Assembly (NCBI GenBank): GCA_017463485.1
Contig: JAFTPD010000009.1
Span: 62,001 to 126,000, forward strand
Direction: 5' to 3'
Origin: Clostridia bacterium
Lineage (GTDB): Bacteria; Bacillota; Clostridia; Oscillospirales; CAG-272
Length of the DNA: 64,000 bases
In this document: positions 1 through 8,338 of the stretch, piece after piece
Numbering within the stretch: position 1 is the stretch's first letter
Layout of the letters: the number at the start of each line of letters is the position of its first letter
Position numbers and translations under genes: made by a program
Notes under the pieces: generated by a model
What the model was told of the DNA's origin: nothing
The model's input: the letters and a program-made list of their open reading frames with translations, nothing else
The model's database searches: none

Positions 1-29
1 ACCCAAAGCTAATTTGAAAGGAGAAAAAC

Positions 30-572
30 ATGCACGAGGAATTCAACAGAGTCCGCGCAGACCGCCCCGCAATACGCGACAGAGAGGCTTGTATCGGACT
101 TATAATGCAAACACTTCCCCGCGAAAACGTCCGTGCCGCAAAGACTATCCTGCCCTTTTTTGCCGAGGAGCTGGAGGATGCGGTGAAATACCGCTATCAC
201 GCTCTGCTCACAGAAGGAATATCCCCCGCGGCGCGCCGCCTTTTCCTCCGAATATCCGAGGATGAGATGTATCATTTTGACACGCTTGGTAAGATCATTC
301 TTGCCATGGGACTAAATCCCGTCCCGCCCACGCGTCTACATATCCCCACCGTCAGCATATCCTCCATGGAATCGCGCCCCGATATATTTACAAAAAGAAT
401 TATAGAGTCGGACATACGTGACGAAATTGCGGGCTACGAGAAATACAGCCGTGCCGCGGCAAACCTTCCCTCCGAATATTTTGAGCTTGCAAATCTGCTC
501 TCTGCCTTTGCGGAGGATGAGCTGATGCATAAAAAAGCCTTGGCATCACTCGTAATCAACGGCGACGTATAA
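30..572 (+). CDS. Ferritin-like diiron-domain protein
   Basis: 180-residue, almost wholly helical protein. Carboxylate/histidine pairs occur in the order expected of a ferritin/rubrerythrin four-helix bundle: EELEDAVKYRYH (about 46-57), EDEMYH (77-82, an ExxH), DEIAGYEKY (131-139) and EDELMH (162-167, a second ExxH). There is no C-terminal rubredoxin CxxC, so it is not a classical rubrerythrin. The probable role is cytosolic iron or peroxide handling, but the substrate is not visible. The ATG follows a clear GAAAGGAG at 18-25. It stands upstream of ylxM without an obvious terminator between them. A ferritin-like protein of other function, such as a spore-coat type, remains possible. Confidence 0.75.
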   Translation: MHEEFNRVRADRPAIRDREACIGLIMQTLPRENVRAAKTILPFFAEELEDAVKYRYHALLTEGISPAARRLFLRISEDEMYHFDTLGKIILAMGLNPVPPTRLHIPTVSISSMESRPDIFTKRIIESDIRDEIAGYEKYSRAAANLPSEYFELANLLSAFAEDELMHKKALASLVINGDV

Positions 573-600
573 AAATTTTAAAAAATATCGAAAAAAACTA

Positions 601-629
601 TTGACAAAGGGAGAGCAGTGTGATATAAT
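601..629 (+). promoter_or_regulatory. Consensus sigma-A promoter for ylxM-ffh operon
   Basis: TTGACA at 601-606, a 17-base spacer, TATAAT at 624-629. Both hexamers are perfect. It lies 44 bases before the ylxM ATG and falls inside any longer reading of that frame, which argues for the shorter ylxM. Confidence 0.9.
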
Positions 630-672
630 CTGTAAAGTGTTTTGCTTTACACCGCGTGATGGGAGGTCTGTT

Positions 673-1038
673 ATGTTTGAAAAAAATCTGCAAATAGGCT
701 ATCTCCTTGACTTTTACGGTGGTATCCTTCCACAGCGCAAGCGGGAAATAATGGAGCTTTACTATAACGACGACCTTTCTCTTTCCGAGGTCGCGGAGCA
801 GTTCGGGATCACCCGTCAGGCTGTGCGCGAAACGGTAAAGAAAACGGAGGAGGAGCTTTTCTTTTACGAGGAGCGACTCGGACTTCTTGCAAGATTCCGC
901 GACGCGCAGACACATACCGACACTGCCCTCTCCCTTTGCCGCGAGCTGCAAAGCAGGTCGGACGGCACGGACACCGTGGATAGGCTGATGGGCGAGATAA
1001 ACACCATCTCCACTATCGTTGCGGCGGAATCAAAGTAA
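673..1038 (+). CDS. ylxM: YlxM/p13 family helix-turn-helix protein
   Basis: 121-residue protein of the YlxM family, which is encoded directly upstream of ffh in Gram-positive bacteria and is thought to modulate the SRP pathway. The N-terminal half carries a sigma-70 region-4-like HTH: LPQRKREIMELYY, then LSLSEVAEQFGITRQAVRE at about 37-56. The C-terminal half is helical. The ATG at 673 has GGGAGG at 661-666; upstream in-frame codons overlap the promoter and are rejected. The gap to ffh is 55 bases and includes a small GCCGC/GCGGC hairpin at 1061-1076. Confidence 0.88.
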   Translation: MFEKNLQIGYLLDFYGGILPQRKREIMELYYNDDLSLSEVAEQFGITRQAVRETVKKTEEELFFYEERLGLLARFRDAQTHTDTALSLCRELQSRSDGTDTVDRLMGEINTISTIVAAESK

Positions 1039-1093
1039 AACGTGATTTGAAAACGGTTATGCCGCTTTTGTGCGGCGGATTGGAATTTATATT

Positions 1094-2446
1094 ATGTTTC
1101 AAAGTTTAAGTGAAAAGCTTGAAAATGCTTTTAAGAAATTCAGAAGCAAGGGCAAGCTGACGGAGGCTGACGTCAAGGCGGGCATGCGCGAGATAAAGCT
1201 TGCGCTTCTTGAAGCTGACGTTAACTTCAAGGTCGTTAAGGAATTCATAAAAATAGTGACCGAGCGCGCTGTTGGTGCGGAGGTCATGGAATCCCTGCTT
1301 CCCGGTCAGCAGATTGTAAAGATTGTTGACGAGGAGCTTACCCGCCTCATGGGCGGCACGCAGGCAAAGCTTACTATTGCATCAAAGCCTCCAACAGTCA
1401 TTATGATGGTGGGACTTCAGGGTGCGGGTAAAACCACACACACGGGTAAGCTTGCAGGTATGTATAAAAAGCAGGGCAAGCGTCCGCTTCTCGTCGCCTG
1501 CGACGTTTACCGTCCCGCGGCGATAAAGCAGCTTCAGGTGTTGGGCGAGCAGCTTGAGCTTCCCGTATTTGAAATGGGCGACAAGCAGTCCCCCGTTAAA
1601 ATTGCCAAGGAAGCCATCAAGCACGCAGAGCTTAAGGGCTACGACATGGTATTTATTGATACCGCAGGTCGTTTGCAGATAGACGAAACGCTTATGGGCG
1701 AGCTTCAGGACATCAAGGCGGCTGTAAATCCCACCGAGATACTGCTGACGATCGACTCCATGATAGGTCAGGAATCGGTAAACGTAGCCGAAACCTTCAA
1801 CGAGATGCTGGATATCACGGGCGTTATCCTTACAAAGCTTGACGGCGACACCCGTGGCGGTGCGGCTCTGTCTATCCGATTTGTGACGGGCAAGCCGATC
1901 AAATTTATCGGTGTCGGAGAAAAGCTTGACGCTATCGAGCCCTTCCACCCCGACAGAATGGCTAACCGAATCCTCGGCATGGGCGACGTGCTGACGCTTA
2001 TCGACAAGGCGCAGGAGCAGTTTGATGCCAAAAAAGCCGCTGAGCTTGAGCAAAAGATACGTCAGTCCACCTTCACGCTTGACGATTATCTCGAGCAGTT
2101 CGATCAGATACGCGGCATGGGAAATCTCGACCAGCTTGCGGGTATGATACCCGGAATGAAGCCGGGCGCACTCAAAGACGCGCAGATCGACGAAAAGATG
2201 ATAGCACATCAGGAGGCGATCATCCGCTCAATGACGCCGGCAGAAAGAACACACCCCGAGATGCTCAACGCATCAAGGAAACGCCGTATCGCCGCAGGAA
2301 GCGGAACTACGGTGGAGGAAATAAACAAGCTGCTCAAGCAGTTTGACCAGATTAAAAAGATGATGAAGCAGTTCTCGGATATGGGCAAGGGCTCAAAGCG
2401 AGGCGGCTTCGGATTCGGCAAAGGAAAAGTAAAAATTCCGTTTTAA
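1094..2446 (+). CDS. ffh: Signal recognition particle protein Ffh
   Basis: 450-residue SRP54 GTPase that binds SRP RNA and signal sequences of nascent membrane and secreted proteins and docks with FtsY. An N-terminal helical domain is followed by the G domain with the P-loop GLQGAGKT at 107-114, DVYRPAA, DTAGR and TKLDGD. The M domain follows, with a Gly/Met-rich segment and the MTPAERTHPEML block. Length is normal. The ATG at 1094 is chosen over a GTG at 1070 because MFQSLSEKL is the usual Ffh N-terminus; its ribosome site (TTGGAA) is weak for such a gene. Co-transcribed with ylxM and followed by rpsP. Confidence 0.97.
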   Translation: MFQSLSEKLENAFKKFRSKGKLTEADVKAGMREIKLALLEADVNFKVVKEFIKIVTERAVGAEVMESLLPGQQIVKIVDEELTRLMGGTQAKLTIASKPPTVIMMVGLQGAGKTTHTGKLAGMYKKQGKRPLLVACDVYRPAAIKQLQVLGEQLELPVFEMGDKQSPVKIAKEAIKHAELKGYDMVFIDTAGRLQIDETLMGELQDIKAAVNPTEILLTIDSMIGQESVNVAETFNEMLDITGVILTKLDGDTRGGAALSIRFVTGKPIKFIGVGEKLDAIEPFHPDRMANRILGMGDVLTLIDKAQEQFDAKKAAELEQKIRQSTFTLDDYLEQFDQIRGMGNLDQLAGMIPGMKPGALKDAQIDEKMIAHQEAIIRSMTPAERTHPEMLNASRKRRIAAGSGTTVEEINKLLKQFDQIKKMMKQFSDMGKGSKRGGFGFGKGKVKIPF

Positions 2447-2510
2447 GACAGTGCAATAAAGCACGCGCGGATTTTAATAAAAACACAAAATATTTTGGAG
2501 GAAAAAAACA

Positions 2511-2753
2511 ATGGTAAAGATCAGACTTACAAGAACCGGTGCAAAGAAGGCTCCCTGCTACCGCGTAGTAGTTGCAGACAGCCGCTACCCCCGCGACGGC
2601 CGCTTCATCGAGGAGATCGGCTACTACAATCCCCTTACCAACCCTGTTGAGGTCAAGGTAAACGAGGAGAAGGCTAAGGAGTGGATGGCTAAGGGCGCAC
2701 AGCCTACCGAGACTGTTAAGGCTCTCTTCAAGAAGAGCGGCATCATTGATTGA
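2511..2753 (+). CDS. rpsP: 30S ribosomal protein S16
   Basis: 80 residues, full length. It starts [20 protein letters not shown] and contains the S16 core [19 protein letters not shown]. It belongs to the 30S subunit body and is needed for assembly. A strong TGGAGG precedes the ATG. It sits between ffh and khpA, the standard Firmicutes order. Codon use is strongly biased (AAG, CGC, TAC), as expected of an abundant protein. Confidence 0.98.
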   Translation: MVKIRLTRTGAKKAPCYRVVVADSRYPRDGRFIEEIGYYNPLTNPVEVKVNEEKAKEWMAKGAQPTETVKALFKKSGIID

Positions 2754-2776
2754 TGTCTGCCCCACGGAGAGTTGAC

Positions 2777-3013
2777 ATGGCAGATCTTAAAACGACTTTA
2801 CACGACATAGCTGCCGCTATCGTGGACAGTCCGGACGAGGTCAGCGTGGAGTGTACCGAAACGGACACCTCCATTGAGCTTGTTCTCAGCGTTGCCCCTG
2901 ACGATATGGGTATGGTTATCGGCCGTCACGGTCGCATCGCCAAGGCTATCCGTACCGTCATCAAGGCGGCTGCCACCCCCAGCGGCAAAAAGGTTAACGT
3001 GGAAATACGTTGA
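2777..3013 (+). CDS. khpA: KH-domain RNA-binding protein KhpA
   Basis: 78-residue single KH domain with the GxxG loop in MVIGRHGRIAKAIR, which contacts RNA. KhpA pairs with KhpB/Jag to bind many RNAs in Gram-positive bacteria. The ATG at 2777 follows CGGAGAG at 2764-2770; upstream in-frame ATGs overlap the rpsP stop and lack a site. In most Firmicutes rimM, trmD and rplS follow; here a strong terminator ends the operon. Confidence 0.93.
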   Translation: MADLKTTLHDIAAAIVDSPDEVSVECTETDTSIELVLSVAPDDMGMVIGRHGRIAKAIRTVIKAAATPSGKKVNVEIR

Positions 3014-3022
3014 TAACTAACA

Positions 3023-3060
3023 AAAGAACGGTTAAGCGCAGACTTAACCGTTCTTTTTCT
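3023..3060. terminator. Bidirectional terminator khpA / NUDIX gene
   Basis: Perfect 14-bp stem, 3023-3036 with 3043-3056, six-base loop, T-rich tail on both strands. The last codons and stop of the minus-strand NUDIX gene (3044-3046) lie inside the downstream arm. Confidence 0.92.
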
Positions 3061-3601
3061 TCATCGCCCAGACCTTAAGCACCGCCGCCTGAGTTTTGGA
3101 GTCCTGTATTTCGCCGCGGATTATCATATCCACCATTTCGTCAAGTGGGATCTTGACAAATTCGATAAACTCGTCCTCGTCGGGATCGGTCTCTCCTGCC
3201 GTCAAATCCTCCGCGAGATACATGTAAATGATCTCGGTCAGAAGCGCGGGAGAGGTTGCAAGATCGCCGATAGGTGTCAACTTGCCGCAGCGGTAGCCTG
3301 TTTCTTCTCGAAGCTCGCGAAGTGCCGCCTCCTCGTGGATCTCGTCGGGGCTGTCCAGCTTTCCTGCGGGAATTTCAAGCGTGATTCGGGATAGCGCATA
3401 GCGGTACTGTCGCACGCACACCACTTCCCCCTTATCCGTCAAGGGAACTACGCACACAGCACCCCCGTGACGGCAATACTCACGCATGCTTGTCCCGCCG
3501 TTTGGAAGTCCTATTATATCCTTATAGACGTGCAATACCTTGCCGTCAAAAACAAGCCGACTTTCAAGTGTTGATTCGGTAAATTTCTCGTCGGGTATCA
3601 T
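3044..3601 (-). CDS. nudF: NUDIX hydrolase, ADP-ribose pyrophosphatase type
   Basis: 185 residues. The NUDIX box runs from about G80 to Y103, ending RELREETGY, with one extra residue between the first Gly and Glu compared with the textbook spacing. The preceding LEIPAGKL and the QYRYAL strand are typical of ADP-ribose pyrophosphatases, which cleave ADP-ribose to AMP and ribose-5-phosphate and detoxify it. The start at 3601 has the GAAAGGAAAG ribosome site. It is convergent with khpA and divergent from tcdA. The exact nucleoside diphosphate substrate is inferred from the family. Confidence 0.9.
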   Translation of the reverse strand: MIPDEKFTESTLESRLVFDGKVLHVYKDIIGLPNGGTSMREYCRHGGAVCVVPLTDKGEVVCVRQYRYALSRITLEIPAGKLDSPDEIHEEAALRELREETGYRCGKLTPIGDLATSPALLTEIIYMYLAEDLTAGETDPDEDEFIEFVKIPLDEMVDMIIRGEIQDSKTQAAVLKVWAMKKKNG

Positions 3602-3629
3602 ATTTTTCTTTCCTTTCGCGCCGCACGTC

Positions 3630-3658
3630 TTGACGGCGGGTATTTTTTATGGTAAAAT
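3630..3658 (+). promoter_or_regulatory. Probable sigma-A promoter for tcdA
   Basis: TTGACG at 3630-3635, 17-base spacer, TAAAAT at 3653-3658, about 34 bases before the proposed start of tcdA. Confidence 0.65.
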
Positions 3659-3691
3659 AAATTATAAACCTTTGATTGGAGTAAAAATGCT

Positions 3692-4408
3692 TTGAATAAC
3701 AAGAATTTTTCGGAGGAGGAATCCCGTACCGTGCGCGTTATCGGCGCGGAAGCGCAAGAAAAATTGCGTCGAGCGCGCGTTGCCGTTTTCGGCGTTGGCG
3801 GAGTCGGCGGTCATATCTGCGAGGCGCTTGCCCGCGCGGGTGTAGGCGCGATTGATATTTTTGACCGCGACTGTGTTTCCCTCTCAAATATAAATAGACA
3901 AATTATCGCCCTTCATTCCACCGTCGGAAGATCAAAGGTCGAGGTGATGCGAGAGCGCATACTCGACATCAATCCTCATTGTCGCGTAACGTCAAATCAG
4001 GTTTTCTACCTGCCCGAAAACGCTGATGATTTTGATTTGTCGGAATACGATTTCATTGCCGACGCGGTGGATACCGTTGCGGCAAAGATAGAGCTTGCGG
4101 TACGTGCGACGGACAAAAATATCCCCATCATCAGCGCAATGGGTGCTGGCAACAAGCTTTCCCCCGACCGCTTTTGCGTGACGGACCTTTACAAGACCAC
4201 CACCGATCCGCTCGCCCGCGTTATGCGCCGCGAATTAAAGGCACGCGGAATAAAAAAATTGCGCGTGGTCTGCTCCGACGAGCCGCCAACAGCTCCTCAC
4301 CCCGACAGTATTGAGGACGGCAGAGCCGTACCCGGCAGCCTGTCCTTCGTCCCCTCTGTTATGGGACTTATCATGGCGGGTGAGATAATAAAAGAGCTTA
4401 TCAAATAA
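3692..4408 (+). CDS. tcdA: tRNA threonylcarbamoyladenosine dehydratase TcdA
   Basis: 238-residue ThiF/MoeB/E1-like ATP-dependent enzyme. TcdA cyclises t6A37 to ct6A on ANN-decoding tRNAs. The nucleotide loop GVGGVGG lies at 34-40, followed by DFDRD-like acidic and SNINRQI motifs, and SDEPP near residue 193. Length fits TcdA rather than the longer MoeB. The start is the TTG at 3692: GGAG at 3678-3681 precedes it by 10 bases. An ATG lies closer to that site at 3687, but it opens a two-codon frame (ATG CTT TGA) overlapping the TTG. Either the gene really uses TTG, or one base is missing here. Confidence 0.9.
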   Translation: MNNKNFSEEESRTVRVIGAEAQEKLRRARVAVFGVGGVGGHICEALARAGVGAIDIFDRDCVSLSNINRQIIALHSTVGRSKVEVMRERILDINPHCRVTSNQVFYLPENADDFDLSEYDFIADAVDTVAAKIELAVRATDKNIPIISAMGAGNKLSPDRFCVTDLYKTTTDPLARVMRRELKARGIKKLRVVCSDEPPTAPHPDSIEDGRAVPGSLSFVPSVMGLIMAGEIIKELIK

Positions 4409-4421
4409 GAATATTTAATAT

Positions 4422-4454
4422 ATCGGGTGCGACTTGTCGCACCCGATTATTTTA
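4422..4454. terminator. Bidirectional terminator tcdA / ddl
   Basis: 11-bp stem, 4422-4432 with 4437-4447, loop CTTG, followed by a T-rich run. It lies between two converging stop codons. Confidence 0.88.
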
Positions 4455-5504
4455 CTTTTCAAGGGCAAGGCGTACCATTTTCTCGCACAGCTCGTCGTAC
4501 CCGATTCCCGCCGCTGATGCCGCAAACGGCAACAGACTTGTGGGAGTCATACCCGGAAGTGTGTTGGCTTCAAGTATCCAGAATTCGCCGCTCTCGTCCA
4601 TGATGTAATCAAATCGCGCGTAACCCTCCAGCCGCAGAACTGAAAACGCCTTTTGCGTTATGGAATTCAAGCGGTGTATGTCCTCATCCGACAGATTTTC
4701 GGGAGGACATACCTCCCGCGTTTTACCCGCCTGATACTTGTTTTCGTAGTCGTAAAATCCGCTGTGAGGAATTATCTCAACGGGCGGAAGGACGGTATTT
4801 CCAACTACTCCGACGGCAAATTCCCTGCCGCATATCTTGCATTCAGCAAGAATTCTGTCCTCATATTTCGCCGCCTCAGCAAGAGCCACGCGAAGCTCAT
4901 TTTCGTTGTCAGACATAGATATTCCAACGCTGGAGCCGCCCGTGCAGGGTTTGATGACGCAAGGAAATCCCACGCGCGTCATTATCTCGCTGACGGCTTT
5001 ATCGATCCCCTCGCTCATATCCAACGCCAGACCGTGGGGCGTCGGAAGATCGACATCATTCAGCAGTCGCTTTGTGATATCCTTATCCATAGCAAGCGCG
5101 CTACCAACGTATCCGCTTCCCGTATAACGTATTCCCTCCATATCAAGAAGTGCCTGAAGCTGACCGTTCTCGCCCACGTCGCCGTGTAATGCGTTGAAAA
5201 CAACGTCCGCCTCACGGCAGATATCAAGAACTCCGTCGGCACAGCGCCGCTCTCCCCTGCCGCTCTCAACTTTGAGCCGTTCAAGGTCGGGAACGCGCCT
5301 TGCAACCTTGTAAGTGGCTATCTTTTTATCCGTAAATTCGGGCGCACAGCCAAAGCCCTCGGAGTTCATTCCGAGTCCCGTGTATATATCGACGAAGCAA
5401 ACGGAATGTCCGCTTCGCACAAGAGAATTTGTAATCATACTTCCCGACGTCAGCGATACCTCGCGCTCGGTTGAAAGTCCGCCTGCAAGAACTGCTATCT
5501 TCAT
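4452..5504 (-). CDS. ddl: D-alanine--D-alanine ligase
   Basis: 350-residue ATP-grasp ligase that makes D-Ala-D-Ala for peptidoglycan precursors. Seen: GGLSTEREVSLTSG near the N-terminus, HGDVGENGQLQ, CVIKPCTGGSSVGIS (ATP grasp), EFAVGV, KYQAGKTREVCPP and the metal/ATP block FDYIMDESGEFWILEANTLPGMT. Length is typical. Vancomycin-type specificity cannot be judged by eye. It lies downstream of prmC with a 70-base gap that holds a TATAAT (minus strand, 5543-5548) without a good -35. Confidence 0.96.
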   Translation of the reverse strand: MKIAVLAGGLSTEREVSLTSGSMITNSLVRSGHSVCFVDIYTGLGMNSEGFGCAPEFTDKKIATYKVARRVPDLERLKVESGRGERRCADGVLDICREADVVFNALHGDVGENGQLQALLDMEGIRYTGSGYVGSALAMDKDITKRLLNDVDLPTPHGLALDMSEGIDKAVSEIMTRVGFPCVIKPCTGGSSVGISMSDNENELRVALAEAAKYEDRILAECKICGREFAVGVVGNTVLPPVEIIPHSGFYDYENKYQAGKTREVCPPENLSDEDIHRLNSITQKAFSVLRLEGYARFDYIMDESGEFWILEANTLPGMTPTSLLPFAASAAGIGYDELCEKMVRLALEK

Positions 5505-5574
5505 ACTAATAACCTCTGAAATCTTAACTTGTCACACTTGCCATTATATGCACATAAGGCAAGAAAATTGCTTC

Positions 5575-6414
5575 TCAAAGTGAGATCCTTACCACCCTGT
5601 CGTTACCTCCAAGATCGCGAATAACGACAGCCTCACGTTCAGTAAGTGCGCAAACGTCACGCGCCTGATCGGCGCCGATCTCAAGCAACATGCATCCGCC
5701 ACCGCGGATGACAGATGTATAATTTTTCACGATACTGCGATAAAATTTGAGCCCGTCCGCCCCACCGTCAAGTGCCATTTTCGGCTCAAAGGCAAGCTCC
5801 GGCTCGAGGGTGGAAATATCTTTCGTTGGAATATACGGAGGGTTAGACACCACCACATCAAACGAGGCAATATTTTCTTGTGCCATAAGGGTTTTCAGCT
5901 TATCTACCCCGTCTGCGAGAACGTCTGCACACAGCAGAATAAGCCTATCGTCAACGCCGTTTAACCTAGCGTTTTCAAGAGCGATTTTGATTGCCGTATC
6001 CGACAGCTCGACCGCCATCGCGCGAAGGTCGGGACGCGCCTTCAGGAGTGCTATCGCAATGCATCCGCTACCCGTACAAAGGTCGCAGATCACCGAGTTT
6101 TGCGGAAGTATTTTAAGCGCTTCCTCCACCAATATCTCGGTATCGGGGCGCGGGATAAGACAGTCCTCGGACACTCGGAAGGTACAGCCGAAAAACTCCC
6201 ATTCGCCGATAATATATTGCAACGGATAGCGTTCGCATCTGCGTCGCACCGCCGCATCCAATTCAGCGCTCTCCCATTTTTTCTGCCCGTTTGTGAGAAT
6301 GGCAGCTCTGTCCGCTCCGCAAAATTTGCATATCAGCCAAGCGGCCTCGGTCTTCGCGTCCGCAATTCCGTGACTTTGAAGCAAGTCCGCCAGCTCCCTG
6401 TACGTATACATCAT
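5575..6414 (-). CDS. prmC: Release factor glutamine methyltransferase PrmC
   Basis: 279 residues. SAM-dependent methylation of the GGQ glutamine of release factors 1 and 2. An N-terminal helical domain contains LQYIIGEWEFFG. The Rossmann domain has DLCTGSGCIAIAL (motif I) and the catalytic NPPYIP at 191-196. The start is one of two adjacent ATGs (6414 or 6411) after GAGGA; the frame extends upstream without a better site. In many Firmicutes prmC follows prfA; prfA is not in this window. Confidence 0.94.
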   Translation of the reverse strand: MMYTYRELADLLQSHGIADAKTEAAWLICKFCGADRAAILTNGQKKWESAELDAAVRRRCERYPLQYIIGEWEFFGCTFRVSEDCLIPRPDTEILVEEALKILPQNSVICDLCTGSGCIAIALLKARPDLRAMAVELSDTAIKIALENARLNGVDDRLILLCADVLADGVDKLKTLMAQENIASFDVVVSNPPYIPTKDISTLEPELAFEPKMALDGGADGLKFYRSIVKNYTSVIRGGGCMLLEIGADQARDVCALTEREAVVIRDLGGNDRVVRISL

Positions 6415-6542
6415 AAAAATCCTCGTTTGTAGTATTACGTATAGTTTATCACATTTTTTCCAAAAAGTAAAGCACAATTTGTAACGAATAAAAATTATAT
6501 TTCATAATTTGAAAATAAGCAGATATTTTTTCAAAACAGCTA

Positions 6543-6571
6543 TTGAATTTTGTTGAAATTTGTGCTACAAT
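6543..6571 (+). promoter_or_regulatory. Probable sigma-A promoter for small membrane protein
   Basis: TTGAAT at 6543-6548, 17-base spacer, TACAAT at 6566-6571, giving a leader of about 37 bases before the ATG at 6615. Confidence 0.7.
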
Positions 6572-6614
6572 ATTTATACGAGGAAAATCTTTTTTATCTT
6601 TCGGGAGGCAGAAT

Positions 6615-6932
6615 ATGTTTTGGGGAATCGGCAATACAGCTCCGTTGGCGGCAGGTATCATATCGCCCGATATGTCCGTGGGACATCTCATAGCGCAGAT
6701 ACTTTTTTTGGTTGCGTTTACCCTGTTTTTGTTCTCCTTCAAAAGAAAGTTTTTCAAGATAGTTTGCGCCTGCGCGATTGAGGTCACGCTGTGGCTGATG
6801 CTCAAAAACCTTTTCGGACCGGAGGCTATTATAACCCAGATATTTACCTGGTTCACTGCGGCGGCGGCAATAATCCTCATGATAGCAATAGTAAATCGCA
6901 TAAATTGGAGCGCTTTGCGGCGCGGAGAATGA
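6615..6932 (+). CDS. Small membrane protein, unknown
   Basis: 105 residues, not recognised. Three hydrophobic stretches are visible: about 17-37 (HLIAQILFLVAFTLFLFSF region), 44-60 and 73-95. A short basic tail ends LRRGE. The ATG at 6615 follows CGGGAGG at 6601-6607 and lies behind its own promoter. It stands alone between prmC (divergent) and a TraX-like gene (convergent), so context gives no function. Confidence 0.7.
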   Translation: MFWGIGNTAPLAAGIISPDMSVGHLIAQILFLVAFTLFLFSFKRKFFKIVCACAIEVTLWLMLKNLFGPEAIITQIFTWFTAAAAIILMIAIVNRINWSALRRGE

Positions 6933-6941
6933 TAACAAAAA

Positions 6942-6972
6942 CCCGTGTGTCAAATGACACACGGGATTTTTG
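6942..6972. terminator. Bidirectional terminator
   Basis: Inverted repeat CCCGTGTGTC (6942-6951) with GACACACGGG (6956-6965), loop of four, T5 on the plus side and T5 on the minus side. It separates the converging small membrane gene and the TraX-like gene. Confidence 0.9.
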
Positions 6973-6977
6973 TCGAT

Positions 6978-7736
6978 TTATAGAATTTTTATCAACATTG
7001 CCACGCCCTCAATGATCAGCAGATGCGCGGGATAAAACACGTAAAAAACGTATTTGAGCCGCTTGTTCCCTGCCTTGCCGTTGTAAAGCAACAGCGGAAT
7101 GAGTGACAAGAAACAGAAAAACTGCCAATAACCGAAATTTGCGTTCAAGGACAACAACAAAAGTCCCACCGCAAAGCAGGCAAGCCTTGCGTACTTATTA
7201 TCCAAATGCGACAAGGCTTTCGGTACGCTTATATCCTTAAAATCAAACAGGCTTGCAAAGACGGGAAGCAACATTCCCTTAAAGCCGTAATCAAAGCTGA
7301 CGAAACGGAATAAAGCATACGCCGCCGCAAGTGCTGACAGATATACGAGCGTAAAGCCGACCGTCCGCCATACCGTGAGCTTTTCAAATACCTTCTTTTT
7401 GCAAAATTGCAAAAGATATATCATCAGAACGGACACAGAAAAGGTCAAAAATACGTTTGCGTACACCACTCCGCTGTAAAAATAGTAAAAAGCGAAATAG
7501 GCAAGCCCAATCAAAAGCAAGACAAGAAACCTTTTGCCCTTTTTGCGGGTGTATCTGCACCCCTCAGCAATGAAAAACGCGAACAGAGGAAAGGCTATTC
7601 TGCCTATCACCCGAAATATCGGTACGTCGGGAAAAATGCAAAGTCCGATATGGTCTATCGCCATAAAAATACAGGCAAGTATTTTTACGGTGCTTGATGT
7701 AATAATACCTCCGCCGCCGAGCTTTTCACCGTCCAT
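6978..7736 (-). CDS. TraX family membrane protein
   Basis: 252-residue polytopic membrane protein. Family marks are MAIDHIGLCIFP near residue 26, RVIGRIAFPLFAFFIAEGCRY at 42-62 and the C-terminal YVFYVFYPAHLLIIEG. TraX acetylates F-pilin in plasmid F; chromosomal Firmicutes homologues are presumed membrane acyltransferases of unknown acceptor. It is the last gene of the deo operon, 20 bases after tdk, with a terminator behind it. There is no conjugation gene nearby, so a pilin role is unlikely. Confidence 0.85.
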   Translation of the reverse strand: MDGEKLGGGGIITSSTVKILACIFMAIDHIGLCIFPDVPIFRVIGRIAFPLFAFFIAEGCRYTRKKGKRFLVLLLIGLAYFAFYYFYSGVVYANVFLTFSVSVLMIYLLQFCKKKVFEKLTVWRTVGFTLVYLSALAAAYALFRFVSFDYGFKGMLLPVFASLFDFKDISVPKALSHLDNKYARLACFAVGLLLLSLNANFGYWQFFCFLSLIPLLLYNGKAGNKRLKYVFYVFYPAHLLIIEGVAMLIKIL

Positions 7737-7756
7737 TTTTCCTTCTCCGATATGTA

Positions 7757-8332
7757 TTATTTGCCTTCCTTAACAGCACGCGTCCAGCATCTGTGGCACA
7801 TAGCAACATAGGAATCGTTGCCGCCGATAAGTATCTGTCCGCCAGCGGTTACCACACGTCCCTCGCCGTCAATTCGAGCGTTGACGATAGCCTTCTGACC
7901 GCAGGTACATATAGTCTTTATCTCGGTAATGGAGTCCGCCACCTCAAACAGCCTGCGGCTTCCCTCAAACAGATTGGTAAGGAAGTCGGTACGCAGACCG
8001 AAGCACAAAACGGGAATATCCAGCTCGTCCACCACACGGCGAAGCTGATCTATCTGCGCCGAGGTAAAAAACTGACACTCGTCCGCAATTATGACGTGGC
8101 AGTCGCTACGGCGCGAAAACTTCTCATACAGATCGGTATTCGGCGTTACGACGTATGCATGCTCGCAAAGACCTATACGAGATTTTACGGCGTCCGCGCC
8201 ATCTCTGTTGTCGATGGACGGCTTGATAAGCCAAACCTTCATTCCGCGTTCCTCGTAGTTAAACTTGGTTATAAGCGCGTTTGCGGTTTTTGACGAGCCC
8301 ATAGCTCCGTATTTAAAATATAACTTCGACAT
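7757..8332 (-). CDS. tdk: Thymidine kinase
   Basis: 191-residue type II (tetrameric) thymidine kinase, dT + ATP to dTMP. P-loop GAMGSSKT at 9-16, DECQF at 84-88 with the catalytic Glu, and a zinc site formed by C142, C144, C179 and C182. Length is normal. It is the sixth gene of the deo operon, so thymidine released by nucleic acid breakdown can be either rephosphorylated here or cleaved by the phosphorylase upstream. The ribosome site is GTGGAG. Confidence 0.96.
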   Translation of the reverse strand: MSKLYFKYGAMGSSKTANALITKFNYEERGMKVWLIKPSIDNRDGADAVKSRIGLCEHAYVVTPNTDLYEKFSRRSDCHVIIADECQFFTSAQIDQLRRVVDELDIPVLCFGLRTDFLTNLFEGSRRLFEVADSITEIKTICTCGQKAIVNARIDGEGRVVTAGGQILIGGNDSYVAMCHRCWTRAVKEGK

Positions 8333-8338
8333 AAGGCA

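Noticed and set aside
1070..1096. GTG at 1070 as start of ffh
   Set aside because: Adds eight residues not typical of Ffh and has no better ribosome site.
6978..7736. TraX-like gene as evidence of a conjugative element
   Set aside because: No other transfer, relaxase or integrase gene is present; chromosomal TraX homologues are common in Clostridia.
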